Notes: a model not told the origin generated them from the letters alone. 64,000 nt of DNA from Bradyrhizobium manausense (GCF_018130615.1 NZ_JAFCKB010000019.1:1-64000), one strand, 5' to 3'. Positions 33,050 through 42,198 are shown, counted from the stretch's first letter. Numbers and translations are program-made.

Positions 33050-34636
33050 TTATTCGACGAGCCCGCCCCAGCGATCGATGATGTGCTCGACGCTTCTCAG
33101 CGCGAGCGCATGCACCGTGAATGTTGGATGCACGGCGCCTTCGGTAGTGAAGAGGCCGGCGCCGGCCACGAAGAGGTTTGGAAAGGTGTGCATCCGGCCG
33201 TAGCTGTCGGTGATCGACGAGGCTGCATCGCGTCCCATGGGCGTGCCGCCGGCAACGTGGGAGATGTTCGGCGTAGGCCCGGCCCAGACGTCTACGGCAC
33301 GAGTCTGCCTGAGCGCACGAATTCCCTCGTCACGCGCAAACTCGAATAGCTTGACCGCGTTCTCCTCAAAATTGTGGATCACGCGGGCCCTTGGCAGTCC
33401 GAAGCGGTCCTTCTGATCCGACAGCAGAACGCGGTTTTCCGGGGTTGGAATCTCCTCGCAAACCGCCTGCACCTTTCCGACACCACGCGCCGCCTTCCTC
33501 ATGAATTCGTGCAGCGCCGCGCCGAAAAGAGCTCCGCGCGCGTTCGCAAAGCCGAGAACGTCATTCGGCTTCTGCGCGATGCCAATGGTCCACGTATAAC
33601 TGCCAAACGCGCCGGATCGGCTCTCTTTGCCGTAACCGTCCTGCGACATCAGCAGCGCAGCCGACAAGCCGAGATGATTTTCAACGTCCTCGTCGAACAT
33701 GGCCCAGACATTTGCGCCTGCATGGGTCATGATCGCTCGGCCCAAGAGGCCGTTGGGGTTGCCAAGGCCCGCGGGATGTTTCTCCGTGGCGGAGTTGAAC
33801 AGGATGCGCGGGTTCTCGACGACGAAGGCAGCGAGAACCACCAGTTTCGCCGGCTGCTCGTGCCGTGTTCCTTCGCTGTCATAGTACTCGACACCGACAG
33901 CTCGCTGTTGTCGCGGATCCAACAGCACGCGCGTGACGTAGCAGCCGGACCTGATCTCGACTCCCGCCTTGATCGCCACCGGCAAATAAGTCACTTGCGG
34001 ATTGGCAAGCGCACCGATCGGGCATCCAGCCTCGCACCAGCCGTCGTAGATGCAGGCGGCACGGCCGTCGCGTTCCACCGTGTTGATCGCAACCGGCATC
34101 GGCGCCGTGCGGATCCCGATCTTGTGGAAGCCTTCCGCCATGAGCTCCGCGTGCTTGAAGATCCGGGTGGGCGGCATGGGGTAGGGCGCACCCTCCGGGC
34201 GCCATGTCTCTGCCAGGGCATCGCCAGCGAGCCCGACTTCCTCCTGAATCCGATCGTAATACGGCCGCAACTCGGCGTAGTCGATCGGCCAGTCGGCGCC
34301 CCGTCCGTGGAGCGACTTCATGCGGAAGTCCTCAGGGTGCAATCGTGGCCAGTTGCCGAATTGGTGGAGTGCCGCGCCGCCGACGCCCCAGCCGGCGTTG
34401 TAGGCGAAGCCGACCGGATGACGCCCCTCCAGAAGCATCGGCGTGCCGCCCCATTTCAGCCGGCGTGCCCAGATCTGGGAACTGATAAGATCGTTCAAGG
34501 TGAAGTCCGGCCCCTGTTCGAGGACCACGACGCGCTTGCCCGCTGCGCCAAGCTTGGCGGCCATCAGGAGTGCAGCGGCGCCACCCCCGACGATGAGCAC
34601 GTCGGCCCTCTCGCGCGTGGGCGCCGTGCTTACCAT
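33050..34636 (-). CDS. GMC-family FAD oxidoreductase (first of pair)
   Basis: A 528-residue paralogue of the downstream oxidoreductase. FAD motif VLIVGGGAAALLMAAKLG (about 13-30; the third glycine is replaced by Ala), substrate-domain segment CIYDGWCEAGCPIGALANPQ with conserved cysteines, and C-terminal HVAGGTPMGRDAASS and GAVHPTFTVHALAL. The ATG at 34636 overlaps the end of the upstream gene (ATGGTAA). Two GMC subunits next to a subunit-3-like protein recalls multi-subunit gluconate/sorbitol dehydrogenases, but no cytochrome c gene is present here. The CxxGCPxGA motif is typical of this GMC branch. Confidence 0.9.
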   Translation of the reverse strand: MVSTAPTRERADVLIVGGGAAALLMAAKLGAAGKRVVVLEQGPDFTLNDLISSQIWARRLKWGGTPMLLEGRHPVGFAYNAGWGVGGAALHQFGNWPRLHPEDFRMKSLHGRGADWPIDYAELRPYYDRIQEEVGLAGDALAETWRPEGAPYPMPPTRIFKHAELMAEGFHKIGIRTAPMPVAINTVERDGRAACIYDGWCEAGCPIGALANPQVTYLPVAIKAGVEIRSGCYVTRVLLDPRQQRAVGVEYYDSEGTRHEQPAKLVVLAAFVVENPRILFNSATEKHPAGLGNPNGLLGRAIMTHAGANVWAMFDEDVENHLGLSAALLMSQDGYGKESRSGAFGSYTWTIGIAQKPNDVLGFANARGALFGAALHEFMRKAARGVGKVQAVCEEIPTPENRVLLSDQKDRFGLPRARVIHNFEENAVKLFEFARDEGIRALRQTRAVDVWAGPTPNISHVAGGTPMGRDAASSITDSYGRMHTFPNLFVAGAGLFTTEGAVHPTFTVHALALRSVEHIIDRWGGLVE

Positions 34637-35184
34637 TTCGCGCTCGGAGGAATATGCGGCATGTAGGGGATGCCGAGCTTCTCGAAGCCTTCGACGGTTC
34701 CGTAGACGACGTCGACTGCGTCGTTGCGCACCACGTAGTAGAAGAAGGGGGAGGGCGGGCCAACCCAGCCGTCGGGCGGACGCTGGCGAATCTGGTCGAC
34801 GAAAGCGATCTTCGTGTCTTCGGAGAGCCGTGCGAACGGCGCGCCATGTGATTTGGTCGCGGCTTCGTCGAGGGCCTTCAGGCCGGCACGATAGAAATTG
34901 ACGAACGGCGGGGCGACGTTGACGAGGCGGGCAAGAAGGAGCGCCTCTCCGGGCGACACGCCAAGCTGATGGTCGACGAAATGGGCAATCCCGGCCTCGC
35001 GGGCCCCGGGGAGAAGCACGTCGCCGAAGCTCTCCAAGGTCTCGCGTTCGGCCGGTGTGAGAGTTGATAGCGGGATGTCCTGGGCACGCGCCTTCCGCGG
35101 CGACAACACCATTTCCCTGCCACCTACGACAAACGCCAGGCCGAGGGCTCCCCCTTGCAATACCACGCGGCGATCGACCATCAT
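34630..35184 (-). CDS. Gluconate 2-dehydrogenase subunit 3-like protein
   Basis: A 184-residue protein with a twin-arginine-like leader (DRRVVLQGGALGLAFVVGG) and the subunit-3 pattern LTPAERETLESFGDVLLPGA, AHFVDHQLG, DGWVGPPSPFFYYVVRNDAVDVVYGT. In gluconate and related dehydrogenases the small subunit is needed for maturation or Tat export of the flavoprotein. It is the first gene of the GMC operon and its promoter carries GntR-motif site 1. Confidence 0.85.
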   Translation of the reverse strand: MMVDRRVVLQGGALGLAFVVGGREMVLSPRKARAQDIPLSTLTPAERETLESFGDVLLPGAREAGIAHFVDHQLGVSPGEALLLARLVNVAPPFVNFYRAGLKALDEAATKSHGAPFARLSEDTKIAFVDQIRQRPPDGWVGPPSPFFYYVVRNDAVDVVYGTVEGFEKLGIPYMPHIPPSAKW

Positions 35185-35202
35185 ATCTCACCTACAGCAT
35201 CA

Positions 35203-35220
35203 CATGATATTTCAGATGAT
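35203..35220 (-). promoter_or_regulatory. GntR-1 operator-like motif, site 1
   Basis: CATGATATTTCAGATGAT, 18 bases upstream of the oxidoreductase operon. The reverse complement of site 2 (36287-36304) matches it at 17 of 18 positions, and the core GATATTTCA is repeated in site 3. It lies between the oxidoreductase operon and the divergent GntR gene, where an autoregulating repressor would bind. Confidence 0.7.
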
Positions 35221-35453
35221 TGACAGAAGCTTCTGGGGTTGTAAATACATCCGCGACGCACCTGCGGCACAAAGTGTTCTCAAGCACTGCACAAGACGCG
35301 CGCGCACCATACTCGCTTCGGATCGACGGTTGCCGTCGCGCCAGATTCGGAGCCGCGGACACTGGCTTGGTTGCCACGCCTGACCCTTGCTCGACGCCCT
35401 CCGCCGGTTGTGATATGCGCAACCCTATCAACACATTGCGTGGTCTCGACCAG

Positions 35454-36218
35454 ATGAGCAAAGACAAGTCCGCCGCAAAGCGAGGTTCGAAGCCCACCAA
35501 GCGACAGAAAGAGCGTCCCGATCGGTCCGCTTCCCTGGCCCAGCAGGCCTATGAGGCCATCAAGGAAAAGGTGATCACGCTCTACTTCCTGCCGGGCCAA
35601 TATCTGAACGAGGCGGCGATCTCCGATCTCCTGAAGCTCGGCCGCACGCCGGTTCACCAGGCGCTCCAGCGCCTCCAGCTCGAGGGGTTGATTGACGTCG
35701 TTCCGCGCAAGGGTGTGATCATTCAGCCGGATTCCATCGGCAATATTATCGAGTTTCTGGACGCGCGGCTGGTCGTCGAGCCTGAAATCGCCCGTACGGC
35801 GGCGTCGCATGCCGCCGCAAAGGACGTCGAGGAGTTGCAGGCCATTTTAGACGGCAATCTGTCGCGTATTGGCGGCGGCGAAATAAATGCCTTTGTCGAA
35901 TGCGACCATGCATTTCACAAGAAGATTAGCGCGATGTCGGCAAATCGCGTTCTCGGCGACTTTGCCCTTTCACTTCACGAGCGCTGCACGCGCGCTTGGT
36001 ATCTGAACCTCTGGCAGACACTCGATACGTCGGCCTCGGACAGGCAACATCGCGCCATCCTGAAGGCGATCCGCAGTCGCGACGGCGACGGAGCCGCGAA
36101 CGCGATGCGAGCTCACCTCAGCAATCTTCGTGAGCGAGTCCTCAAGGTGCTGCACAACGCTCCGAGGGCCGCGGGAGCAATGCCCCTGCGGGCTGGCTCG
36201 CTCAAGGACCCGGCCTGA
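35454..36218 (+). CDS. GntR-family regulator (FadR/FCD type), GntR-1
   Basis: A 254-residue repressor-type regulator: winged helix (LAQQAYEAIKEKVITLYFLPG ... LKLGRTPVHQALQRLQLEGLI) and a C-terminal FCD ligand domain (DARLVVEPEIARTAA, ECDHAFHKKISA, SDRQHRAILKAI) with the Asp/His metal or ligand positions. Starts at 35415 or 35454 are both possible; neither has a good ribosome binding site. It is divergent from the GMC operon and upstream of the cupin-led operon; three copies of one motif lie at the promoters it would control. Confidence 0.88.
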   Translation: MSKDKSAAKRGSKPTKRQKERPDRSASLAQQAYEAIKEKVITLYFLPGQYLNEAAISDLLKLGRTPVHQALQRLQLEGLIDVVPRKGVIIQPDSIGNIIEFLDARLVVEPEIARTAASHAAAKDVEELQAILDGNLSRIGGGEINAFVECDHAFHKKISAMSANRVLGDFALSLHERCTRAWYLNLWQTLDTSASDRQHRAILKAIRSRDGDGAANAMRAHLSNLRERVLKVLHNAPRAAGAMPLRAGSLKDPA

Positions 36219-36286
36219 CCATCACTGCGGGAGGCGAGGCCGGCAGGCCCGGCAGGGGATTCATCGTGTCGGGGTTGCACAAAAGT

Positions 36287-36304
36287 ATCATGTGAAATAT
36301 CATG
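36287..36304 (+). promoter_or_regulatory. GntR-1 operator-like motif, site 2
   Basis: ATCATGTGAAATATCATG, 39 bases upstream of the cupin ATG. It contains the inverted pair TCATG...CATGA and is the near-exact reverse complement of site 1. The distance suits repression of the cupin-Ldh-RidA-FAH operon. Confidence 0.7.
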
Positions 36305-36343
36305 ACCTCCATCGAGCCTTGCATGCAGTGAGAGGAACAAGTC

Positions 36344-36742
36344 ATGACACTTCCCGACGGGGCGCCCACTCTGGACGAAATCCTGATCAACACGGCGACC
36401 ACGCCATGGCGCGAAAAGTCGCTGAAGGGGGTTCATGAGAAGATGCTCTGGCGGAATGAAGCCACCGGGGCGTCGGTGGCGCTGATCAAGTTCGACAAGG
36501 GCGCAAGCATTCCCGAGCCGCACTTGCACGCGTCGAACCAGATGATGTTCTGCCTGTCGGGCCACTATGAGTACACGGCCACCGGAGTCGCCCTGAAAGC
36601 CGGCAGCTTCTACTGCAACCCCAAGGGCAATGTGCACGGACCGACGCTTGCGCACGAAGAAACGATCGTGATCGAGATCTATGATGGTCCGCACTATCCG
36701 ATGAAGCCATCCTGGTACACGGATGAGAAAGACGCGCATTGA
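36344..36742 (+). CDS. Cupin-domain protein (homologue of 52252-52653)
   Basis: A 132-residue single-domain cupin. Metal-ligand-like residues are seen in PHLHASNQMMFCLSGHYEY and again in PKGNVHGPTL. The family end EIYDGPHYPMKPSWYTDE is shared with the cupin at 52252-52653 (EIYDGPHYYEKPSFHTD). AGAGGAAC precedes the ATG. It begins the operon with Ldh, RidA-like and FAH-family genes. Such small cupins can be isomerases, dioxygenases or lyases; the reaction here is unknown. Confidence 0.8.
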   Translation: MTLPDGAPTLDEILINTATTPWREKSLKGVHEKMLWRNEATGASVALIKFDKGASIPEPHLHASNQMMFCLSGHYEYTATGVALKAGSFYCNPKGNVHGPTLAHEETIVIEIYDGPHYPMKPSWYTDEKDAH

Positions 36743-36765
36743 TCGCGGGCGAAAGATCTCGCATC

Positions 36766-37824
36766 ATGCCGAACCACGTTACCATATCGTCGTGCCTGCT
36801 GACTGAGTTCGCCGCAGCCCTTCTGGTCACTGCTGGCGCGCCGGCGGCGCACGGCCGAGCTGTCGCAGAGGCGCTCGTCGATGCCGACGTCGAAGGACTG
36901 CCTTCGCACGGCCTGATGTTGCTGCCGATGTATCTCGATCGGATCGTGTCTGGCTCCGTTGCTCCTGCGGCACAGGGCCGCATCGTGAGCGATACAGGCT
37001 CGCAGCTCGTCATCGACGGGGAGAATGGCTTCGGCCAAGTGATCGGTAATCGGGCGACCGAAATGGCGATCGAACGTGCAGGCCAGTATGGCCTTGCGGC
37101 CGTGGCGGTGCGAGACACCTTCCATTTTGGTGCGGCAGGGCGCTTCGCCAAGGCGATGGCGCTGGGCGGCTGCGTCGGCATCGCGATGGCGAACACCAGG
37201 CCGCTGCTGCCCGCTCCAGGCGGCATCGACCGAGTCGTCGGCAACAACCCGATTGCGATCGCGGTGCCGACGAAGAAGCACCCGATCGTGCTCGACCTGG
37301 CCCTGAGTGCCGGCGCTATGGGCAAGATCAGGCTCGCAGAGAGCAAAGGCGAAACCATTCCCGAGGGATGGGCGTTGAATGCCGCCGGCTCGCCGACGAT
37401 CGACCCGGCGGAGGCAATCAAGGGAATCCTGTTGCCGGCGGCGGGTCCCAAGGGTTTTGGCCTTGCCCTGTTGATCGACCTGCTTGTCGGCGGGCTCTCC
37501 AGTGGCGCGATTGGCGAGGCCGTGCAGCCGCTCTACGGCGATCCGAGCAAACCCTATGGCTGTGCAAACCTGTTTCTTGCGATCAACATCGTCGGCTTTC
37601 GTCCGCTTCCCGAGTTTGCCGAAGCAGCCTCATCCTTTGCCGACAAGATTCGCGCCTCGCGCCTAGCGCCTGGCGCGACCGAGATCCGCCTCCCGGGCGA
37701 CCGCGCTGAGCGCAAGCGGTCTGACTCGGATGGCTCCGTGACAGTCGCCGGCGCCACGCTGGCGGCACTGCGTACGTCAGCCGCACGATTGAATGTCGCG
37801 GTTCCAGGCGAAATATCCACCTGA
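36766..37824 (+). CDS. Malate/L-lactate/ureidoglycolate dehydrogenase-family oxidoreductase
   Basis: A 352-residue NAD(P)-dependent Ldh-family enzyme (unrelated in fold to classical LDH). Family motifs: DADVEGLPSHGLMLLPMYLDRI at the N-terminus, the catalytic His in FHFGAAGRFAKAMA, then TRPLLPAPGGIDRVVGNNPIAIAVPTK and GLALLIDLLVGGLSSGA. These enzymes reduce 2-oxo acids or oxidise 2-hydroxy acids. The ATG at 36766 gives the standard N-terminus. It starts 23 bases after the cupin and ends 13 before the RidA-like gene. Confidence 0.9.
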   Translation: MPNHVTISSCLLTEFAAALLVTAGAPAAHGRAVAEALVDADVEGLPSHGLMLLPMYLDRIVSGSVAPAAQGRIVSDTGSQLVIDGENGFGQVIGNRATEMAIERAGQYGLAAVAVRDTFHFGAAGRFAKAMALGGCVGIAMANTRPLLPAPGGIDRVVGNNPIAIAVPTKKHPIVLDLALSAGAMGKIRLAESKGETIPEGWALNAAGSPTIDPAEAIKGILLPAAGPKGFGLALLIDLLVGGLSSGAIGEAVQPLYGDPSKPYGCANLFLAINIVGFRPLPEFAEAASSFADKIRASRLAPGATEIRLPGDRAERKRSDSDGSVTVAGATLAALRTSAARLNVAVPGEIST

Positions 37825-37837
37825 TTTGGAGACACTG

Positions 37838-38236
37838 ATGCCCAAGAAGAAGATCACCAGCGCCAAGTTGCGCCAGCCGAACGGTCACTTTTCACAAGCC
37901 ACCACAATCGAAGCGCAGGGGCACCTGGTGTTCCTGTCCGGAATGACCTCGCGTCGCGCCGACGGCACGATTGCCGGAATTGGCAACATCGAGGAGCAGA
38001 CCCGGCAAGTCTGCGAGAACCTGAAGGCGGCCGTCGAGGAGGCCGGCGGAACGCTGGACGACATCTGTCGCGTCGACGTCTATGTTCGCAACATGGAGCA
38101 CTTCGAGGCCATACATAAGGTCCGCAGGCAGTACTTTACGGGGATCGCCCCGGCTTCCACCATGGTCGAGGTGTGCAAGATGACGTCGCCGGACTACCTG
38201 ATCGAGATCAACGCTATCGCGGTCGTGCAGGGCTGA
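37838..38236 (+). CDS. RidA/YjgF-family protein lacking the catalytic arginine
   Basis: A 132-residue Rid-fold protein, expected to be a trimer. The core GHLVFLSGMTSR, GNIEEQTRQVCENLKAAVEEAGG and IEINAIAV is standard. The arginine that binds the substrate carboxylate in RidA (in the P-x-R-S motif) is replaced by Ser107 (PASTMVEV), so it is not a canonical enamine/imine deaminase. The final Glu is kept. The ATG at 37838 follows GGAGAC. It is translated in the cupin-Ldh-FAH operon, and a second Arg-less member lies at 51058-51462. Confidence 0.85.
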   Translation: MPKKKITSAKLRQPNGHFSQATTIEAQGHLVFLSGMTSRRADGTIAGIGNIEEQTRQVCENLKAAVEEAGGTLDDICRVDVYVRNMEHFEAIHKVRRQYFTGIAPASTMVEVCKMTSPDYLIEINAIAVVQG

Positions 38237-38243
38237 GCGTACG

Positions 38244-39146
38244 ATGCGATTTGCTACTGTCAATCTGAACGGCAAGGATCGCGTTGGCGTCGTGCAAGAC
38301 GGCGAGATCGCGCTCATCGGTCAGCACACCGGCGACATGGTGGACCTGATCTCGGCATCCCCCGACGTGAGGAGCGCCGCGATCCGCGGTGCACTCAATG
38401 GCGGTGAGCGGATCGCGTACGCAAGCGGTCTCCTGGCCGCGCCGATCCGCCGCTTCCGCCGCGACGTGCTGTGCACCGGATGGAACTACTGGGATCATTT
38501 CGAGGAAGGGCGCGGCAAGCGCGAGGGCCAGGAGGTCGATCGGCCGAAGGCTCCGACCTTTTTTACGAAGTCGCCCGATGTCGTCATCGGGCCCGAAGCT
38601 CCAATTGCCTATAATGCTCGGATATCTGCCAAGTGGGACTATGAGGCCGAGCTTGCGATCGTGATCGGCAAGACCGGTCGCAGCATTCCGCGCGCCGAGG
38701 CCTTCTCCTACGTCTTCGGCTATTGCCTCGCCAACGACGTCTCGCAGCGTGACTTGCAGCGAAGACACGGCGGCCAATGGTTCAAGGGCAAGAGCATCGA
38801 TGGCACCATGCCGCTCGGCCCGGTCATCGTTACGCCGGACGAACTCGATGTTCCCAACATCCGGCTGCAATGCGAGCTGAACGGCCAGGTGTTGCAAGAT
38901 GCGGTGGTGGCGCAGATGGCTTTTCCGATCGATGAACTCATCGCCGAACTGTCGTTCGGGATGACGTTGCATCCCGGCGACGTGATCCTGACCGGGACGC
39001 CGAGCGGTGTCGGCAACGCGCGCGAGCCTCAGATCTTCATGAAGGAAGGTGACGAGGTGGTCGTGCGAGGCACGGGGATCGGCGAATTGCGCAACCGACT
39101 CGTGGCAACCGATCTAGCAGCACGGTCCGACGTCCTGATCGGCTGA
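38244..39146 (+). CDS. Fumarylacetoacetate hydrolase-family protein
   Basis: A 300-residue FAH-superfamily enzyme; members hydrolyse, decarboxylate or hydrate oxo-acid intermediates of aromatic breakdown. Metal ligands are visible: E-x-E in WDYEAELAIVIG, and Asp in LANDVSQRDLQ. Other hallmarks are GWNYWDHFEE, FFTKSPDVVIGP, and the end TGTPSGVGNARE. It starts eight bases after the RidA-like gene. Together with the Ldh and amidohydrolase genes it suggests processing of a ring-cleavage product, but the reaction is not fixed. Confidence 0.9.
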   Translation: MRFATVNLNGKDRVGVVQDGEIALIGQHTGDMVDLISASPDVRSAAIRGALNGGERIAYASGLLAAPIRRFRRDVLCTGWNYWDHFEEGRGKREGQEVDRPKAPTFFTKSPDVVIGPEAPIAYNARISAKWDYEAELAIVIGKTGRSIPRAEAFSYVFGYCLANDVSQRDLQRRHGGQWFKGKSIDGTMPLGPVIVTPDELDVPNIRLQCELNGQVLQDAVVAQMAFPIDELIAELSFGMTLHPGDVILTGTPSGVGNAREPQIFMKEGDEVVVRGTGIGELRNRLVATDLAARSDVLIG

Positions 39147-39161
39147 CGGAGAACTGGGCCT

Positions 39162-40115
39162 TCAGTTCAGCTTTTCCGGATTGTCGCAGAAAATGCGCTT
39201 GCGGACCTGCGAGCCGAGATCAGCAAGTTGGGTGTGCGGGTTCGGCAATCCCATCGGGAAGGGCCAGTCCGACCCGAACAGGATGTGACCGGGGCCGAAC
39301 ACCGAGGTAGCCAGATCGAGTACTGCGGGATCGTGGCTGATGCAGTCCACGCAGAAACGGCGCAGCGCCTTGAGCGGCGGCTCCTTCTCGAGATCGAGCC
39401 CCGGCCGCGCGGTGCCGTGGCCGCGGTTCCAGCGCCCGGCGAGCGCGGCGGTCACGCCGCCAGCATGGGCTAGACAGACCTGGATCCCTGGGTAGCGCTC
39501 AAGCACGCCGCTGAAAACCAGGTGGGACGCGGCGATGGCAGTCTCGACGGGGTTGCCGAGAAGGTTGTGGAGATAGAACGGATCGAGCCGCGTATCGCAG
39601 CCTTCGCCTGGGTGAAGGAACAGAAATCCCTTCATCGCATCGAGCTGTGTCCACAGCGGGTCGTAGGCAGGCGCCGAGAGTGCGCAGCCTGGTGCTCCGG
39701 CGGCCATGGCAAAGCGCCGTTGCCCCGCCAATTGCGCCGCGCCGACGATCTGCGCCGCCACCTCGGGATGCTCAACGGGCAAATGCAGCAGTGGAGAGAA
39801 GCGCGCCGGCTGTGCCCGCGCAATCGCGGTCAGTTCCTGGTTCAGCGCATTGGCCCAGCGTAGCGCTTCGTCGGCGGCGAGCTGCTGGCGGTAAACCGGC
39901 GGCGGGACGGAAATCCAGGCGTGTTCAACACGATGCTCGTCCATCCAGGCGAGCAGCGCTCCCGGTTTGAACAAGTTGGTCAGTCCGATGGTGTGGCCAT
40001 CGACCGTAAGCTTTCTGGACGAAGAGTCCCAATTTACGCCGGCAAAGGCGGACAGTGAGGCGCCGTCGGAGGCGACCAAATGCGCATGAACGTCGAGACG
40101 GATATTTTCAGTCAT
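39162..40115 (-). CDS. Amidohydrolase-2 family protein (ACMSD-like)
   Basis: A 317-residue metal-dependent hydrolase or decarboxylase of the aminocarboxymuconate-semialdehyde decarboxylase type. Metal ligands in order: H-x-H in DVHAHLV near residue 10, His in FLHPGEG, His in CLAHAGG, and Asp in LFGSDWPFPMG. Such enzymes decarboxylate or hydrolyse ring-cleavage and aromatic acids. It converges with the FAH-family gene (15 bases apart) and leads, on its own strand, from the orphan TctC gene. Confidence 0.88.
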   Translation of the reverse strand: MTENIRLDVHAHLVASDGASLSAFAGVNWDSSSRKLTVDGHTIGLTNLFKPGALLAWMDEHRVEHAWISVPPPVYRQQLAADEALRWANALNQELTAIARAQPARFSPLLHLPVEHPEVAAQIVGAAQLAGQRRFAMAAGAPGCALSAPAYDPLWTQLDAMKGFLFLHPGEGCDTRLDPFYLHNLLGNPVETAIAASHLVFSGVLERYPGIQVCLAHAGGVTAALAGRWNRGHGTARPGLDLEKEPPLKALRRFCVDCISHDPAVLDLATSVFGPGHILFGSDWPFPMGLPNPHTQLADLGSQVRKRIFCDNPEKLN

Positions 40116-40171
40116 GGACTATGATTCTCACGGGTCATTAGGAGCACCTAAGTTGCCAGCATGCCTTCGCG

Positions 40172-41203
40172 CTATTCGACCGCAATTCCTGCCTTGGTCA
40201 CGATCTCGCGCCATGTCTGGCTCTCACCCTGGATGCGGCTTGCGAGCTCGGCCGACCCGCCGGCAGTTACCGTCACCCCGAGCTCGGCAAGGCGACGTGA
40301 AACGTCCTCGTCTTTAAGCAAGGTTACGGTGGCCGCTTCCAGCCTGGCGCGTACCGGCTCCGGTGTCTGTGCGCTGACGAGCACGGCGAACCAGGCGCTG
40401 CTCTCGAAGCCGGGAAATCCTGCATCGCTGACGGTTGGTATGCCGGGCAGCAGCGCAGCCGGTGCGGACGTCGTCACGGCCAATGGGCGAAGTTGGCCAG
40501 ATTGAATCTGCCCGAGAACGCTCGGCAGATTGTCGAACATGAGGTCGACCTGGCCGGAAACGAGGTCAGTGACGGCGGGCGCGCTGCCCTTGTAGGGGAT
40601 GTGCACGATGTCGATGCCGGCGCGTTGGCGGAACATTTCGCCGGTCAAATGTCCGTTCGAGCCGTTGCCTTGGGAGGCGTAGTTCAGCTTGCCGGGCCTG
40701 GTGCGGGCTAGGGTGATCAGCTCGGCTACGTTCTTCGCAGGAAGTGCCGGGTTTACGACCAATACGTTCGGGACCAGTCCGGTGCGCGTTACCGGTGCAA
40801 GATCGCGCCCGACATCGTAAGGAAGGTTGCGGTAGATAAGCGGATTGATCGTGAGTGCGCTCGATGCAACGGCCAACAGCGTATAGCCGTCGGCAGGCGC
40901 CTTGATCACGGCCATGATGCCAATGCTGCCATTGGCGCCGGGCTTATTCTCGACGATGACGGGTTGCTTCCAGCTGTCAGAGAGCTTTCGTGCGATCAAC
41001 CGCGCGATGATGTCACTGGTGCCGCCGGCCTGATATGGCGAGACGATGGTGACCTGACGGTTCGGGAACGCCTCATCCGTAGCGCGGGCTGCCTGCGACG
41101 AGAGCGATGCCGCAGCAAGGGAGCCGGCGAGCAGGCGCAACATCGCCCCGAGCGGTCCTCCGCTGCGCGCGCCCCGGCGCAAGTTGATCGTTTCCGCCTT
41201 CAT
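40172..41203 (-). CDS. TctC/Bug-family solute-binding protein (orphan)
   Basis: A 343-residue periplasmic binding protein of the tripartite tricarboxylate transporter class. After a leader with the cleavage-like SSQAARA it has FPNRQVTIVSPYQAGGTSDIIARLIA and the NKPGANGSIG loop that binds the ligand carboxylate. No TctA or TctB membrane gene is nearby, as is common for Bug proteins. The ATG overlaps the preceding SsuA-like gene (ATGA), so it belongs to the same operon. Confidence 0.9.
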   Translation of the reverse strand: MKAETINLRRGARSGGPLGAMLRLLAGSLAAASLSSQAARATDEAFPNRQVTIVSPYQAGGTSDIIARLIARKLSDSWKQPVIVENKPGANGSIGIMAVIKAPADGYTLLAVASSALTINPLIYRNLPYDVGRDLAPVTRTGLVPNVLVVNPALPAKNVAELITLARTRPGKLNYASQGNGSNGHLTGEMFRQRAGIDIVHIPYKGSAPAVTDLVSGQVDLMFDNLPSVLGQIQSGQLRPLAVTTSAPAALLPGIPTVSDAGFPGFESSAWFAVLVSAQTPEPVRARLEAATVTLLKDEDVSRRLAELGVTVTAGGSAELASRIQGESQTWREIVTKAGIAVE

Positions 41204-42198
41204 GGTAGGATCGGTTCCTGCGGGAGAAAGCCCGGTACGTAGATCTGGTCGGCCGTAACCTTGTCGCCTGCCACATCAATGTTCTTGTTGATGAAGTCCA
41301 CCGTCGACTTCATGCGCTCCGGTGCAATATAGCCGAGACCGTGCTTCTTGACGTCGTCACTGATTGCAACGCGGCGCAGAATGCCGATCTCCTCGACCAC
41401 GATTTGCGGATCTAGTGCCTTGACATATTGCAGCTGGATGCGGGCGGCTTCCTCGGGGTTCTCGAAGGTGTCTTTCCATCCCCGCAGCGACGCCTTGACG
41501 AACTTGCGGACTAGGTCGGGGTTCTCCTTCAGAAACGTCTCGTTGACTCCGATGGAGTTGGCGTAGATCTCCAAACCAAAGTCGCCCGCGAACAGGCATA
41601 CCGGCTTCGCGTCGGTTACCGCGCGTCGGATCGCCGGTTCGCTCATTACGAAGGTATCGATTGCCGCAATCTTGTGCGCGGCAAGCATTGGCACGCGCGC
41701 GGATCCGTCGATGTTCACGATCTTCAATGTCTTGCTGTCGACACCGTTCATTTCCATGAACGCCGCCCAGATCTTCGGCACGAAGGATGCCGTGCTGGAG
41801 CCAAGCTCGATATTGGCGAGCTTCTTGGGACTGTCGATATTAGCCCCCGGATCGAGGCTGAACACGCAGTAGGGAGGTTTCTGATAGTTTGCCGCAACGA
41901 TCTTGACCGCTGCGGCGTTGCTGCCGGCGGCCACAAGGCTCGGCACGTCGATGAAGCCGAATTCGGTCGTGCCGGTGGCCACCGAACGAATGGCGTCCGC
42001 CGTGCCCTTCGAAGGCAGAATCGAGACATTCAACCCCTCTTGCTTATAGTAGCCCTTGTTGAGTGCGACGTACCACGGCGCATGACGGCCCAGACTGATG
42101 AAATCGAGGATGAACTTGACGTCGCGCTCCTGCGCCGATGCAGGACCGCCCGCGTACAACAGCACCACCGCGATCATGAAGCTTGAAATTCTCGACAT
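41200..42198 (-). CDS. SsuA/NMT1-type ABC substrate-binding protein
   Basis: A 332-residue binding protein of the nitrate/sulfonate/taurine/pyrimidine-precursor type, with a signal peptide (MIAVVLLYAGGPASAQ) and the family pattern HAPWYVALNKGYYKQEGL, GTTEFGFIDVPSLV. The ATG at 42198 has AGGAGTGAG nine bases upstream. It is divergent from its ATPase and permease genes, with GntR-1 motif site 3 in the shared 323-bp gap. The ligand is unknown; aromatic or heterocyclic carboxylates are typical for such clusters. Confidence 0.9.
   Translation of the reverse strand: MSRISSFMIAVVLLYAGGPASAQERDVKFILDFISLGRHAPWYVALNKGYYKQEGLNVSILPSKGTADAIRSVATGTTEFGFIDVPSLVAAGSNAAAVKIVAANYQKPPYCVFSLDPGANIDSPKKLANIELGSSTASFVPKIWAAFMEMNGVDSKTLKIVNIDGSARVPMLAAHKIAAIDTFVMSEPAIRRAVTDAKPVCLFAGDFGLEIYANSIGVNETFLKENPDLVRKFVKASLRGWKDTFENPEEAARIQLQYVKALDPQIVVEEIGILRRVAISDDVKKHGLGYIAPERMKSTVDFINKNIDVAGDKVTADQIYVPGFLPQEPILP

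Noticed and set aside
34637-35191. N-terminal extension of the GMC oxidoreductase to 35191
   Set aside because: The frame is open, but the added residues are the out-of-frame shadow of the subunit-3-like gene; the FAD motif begins right after the ATG at 34636.
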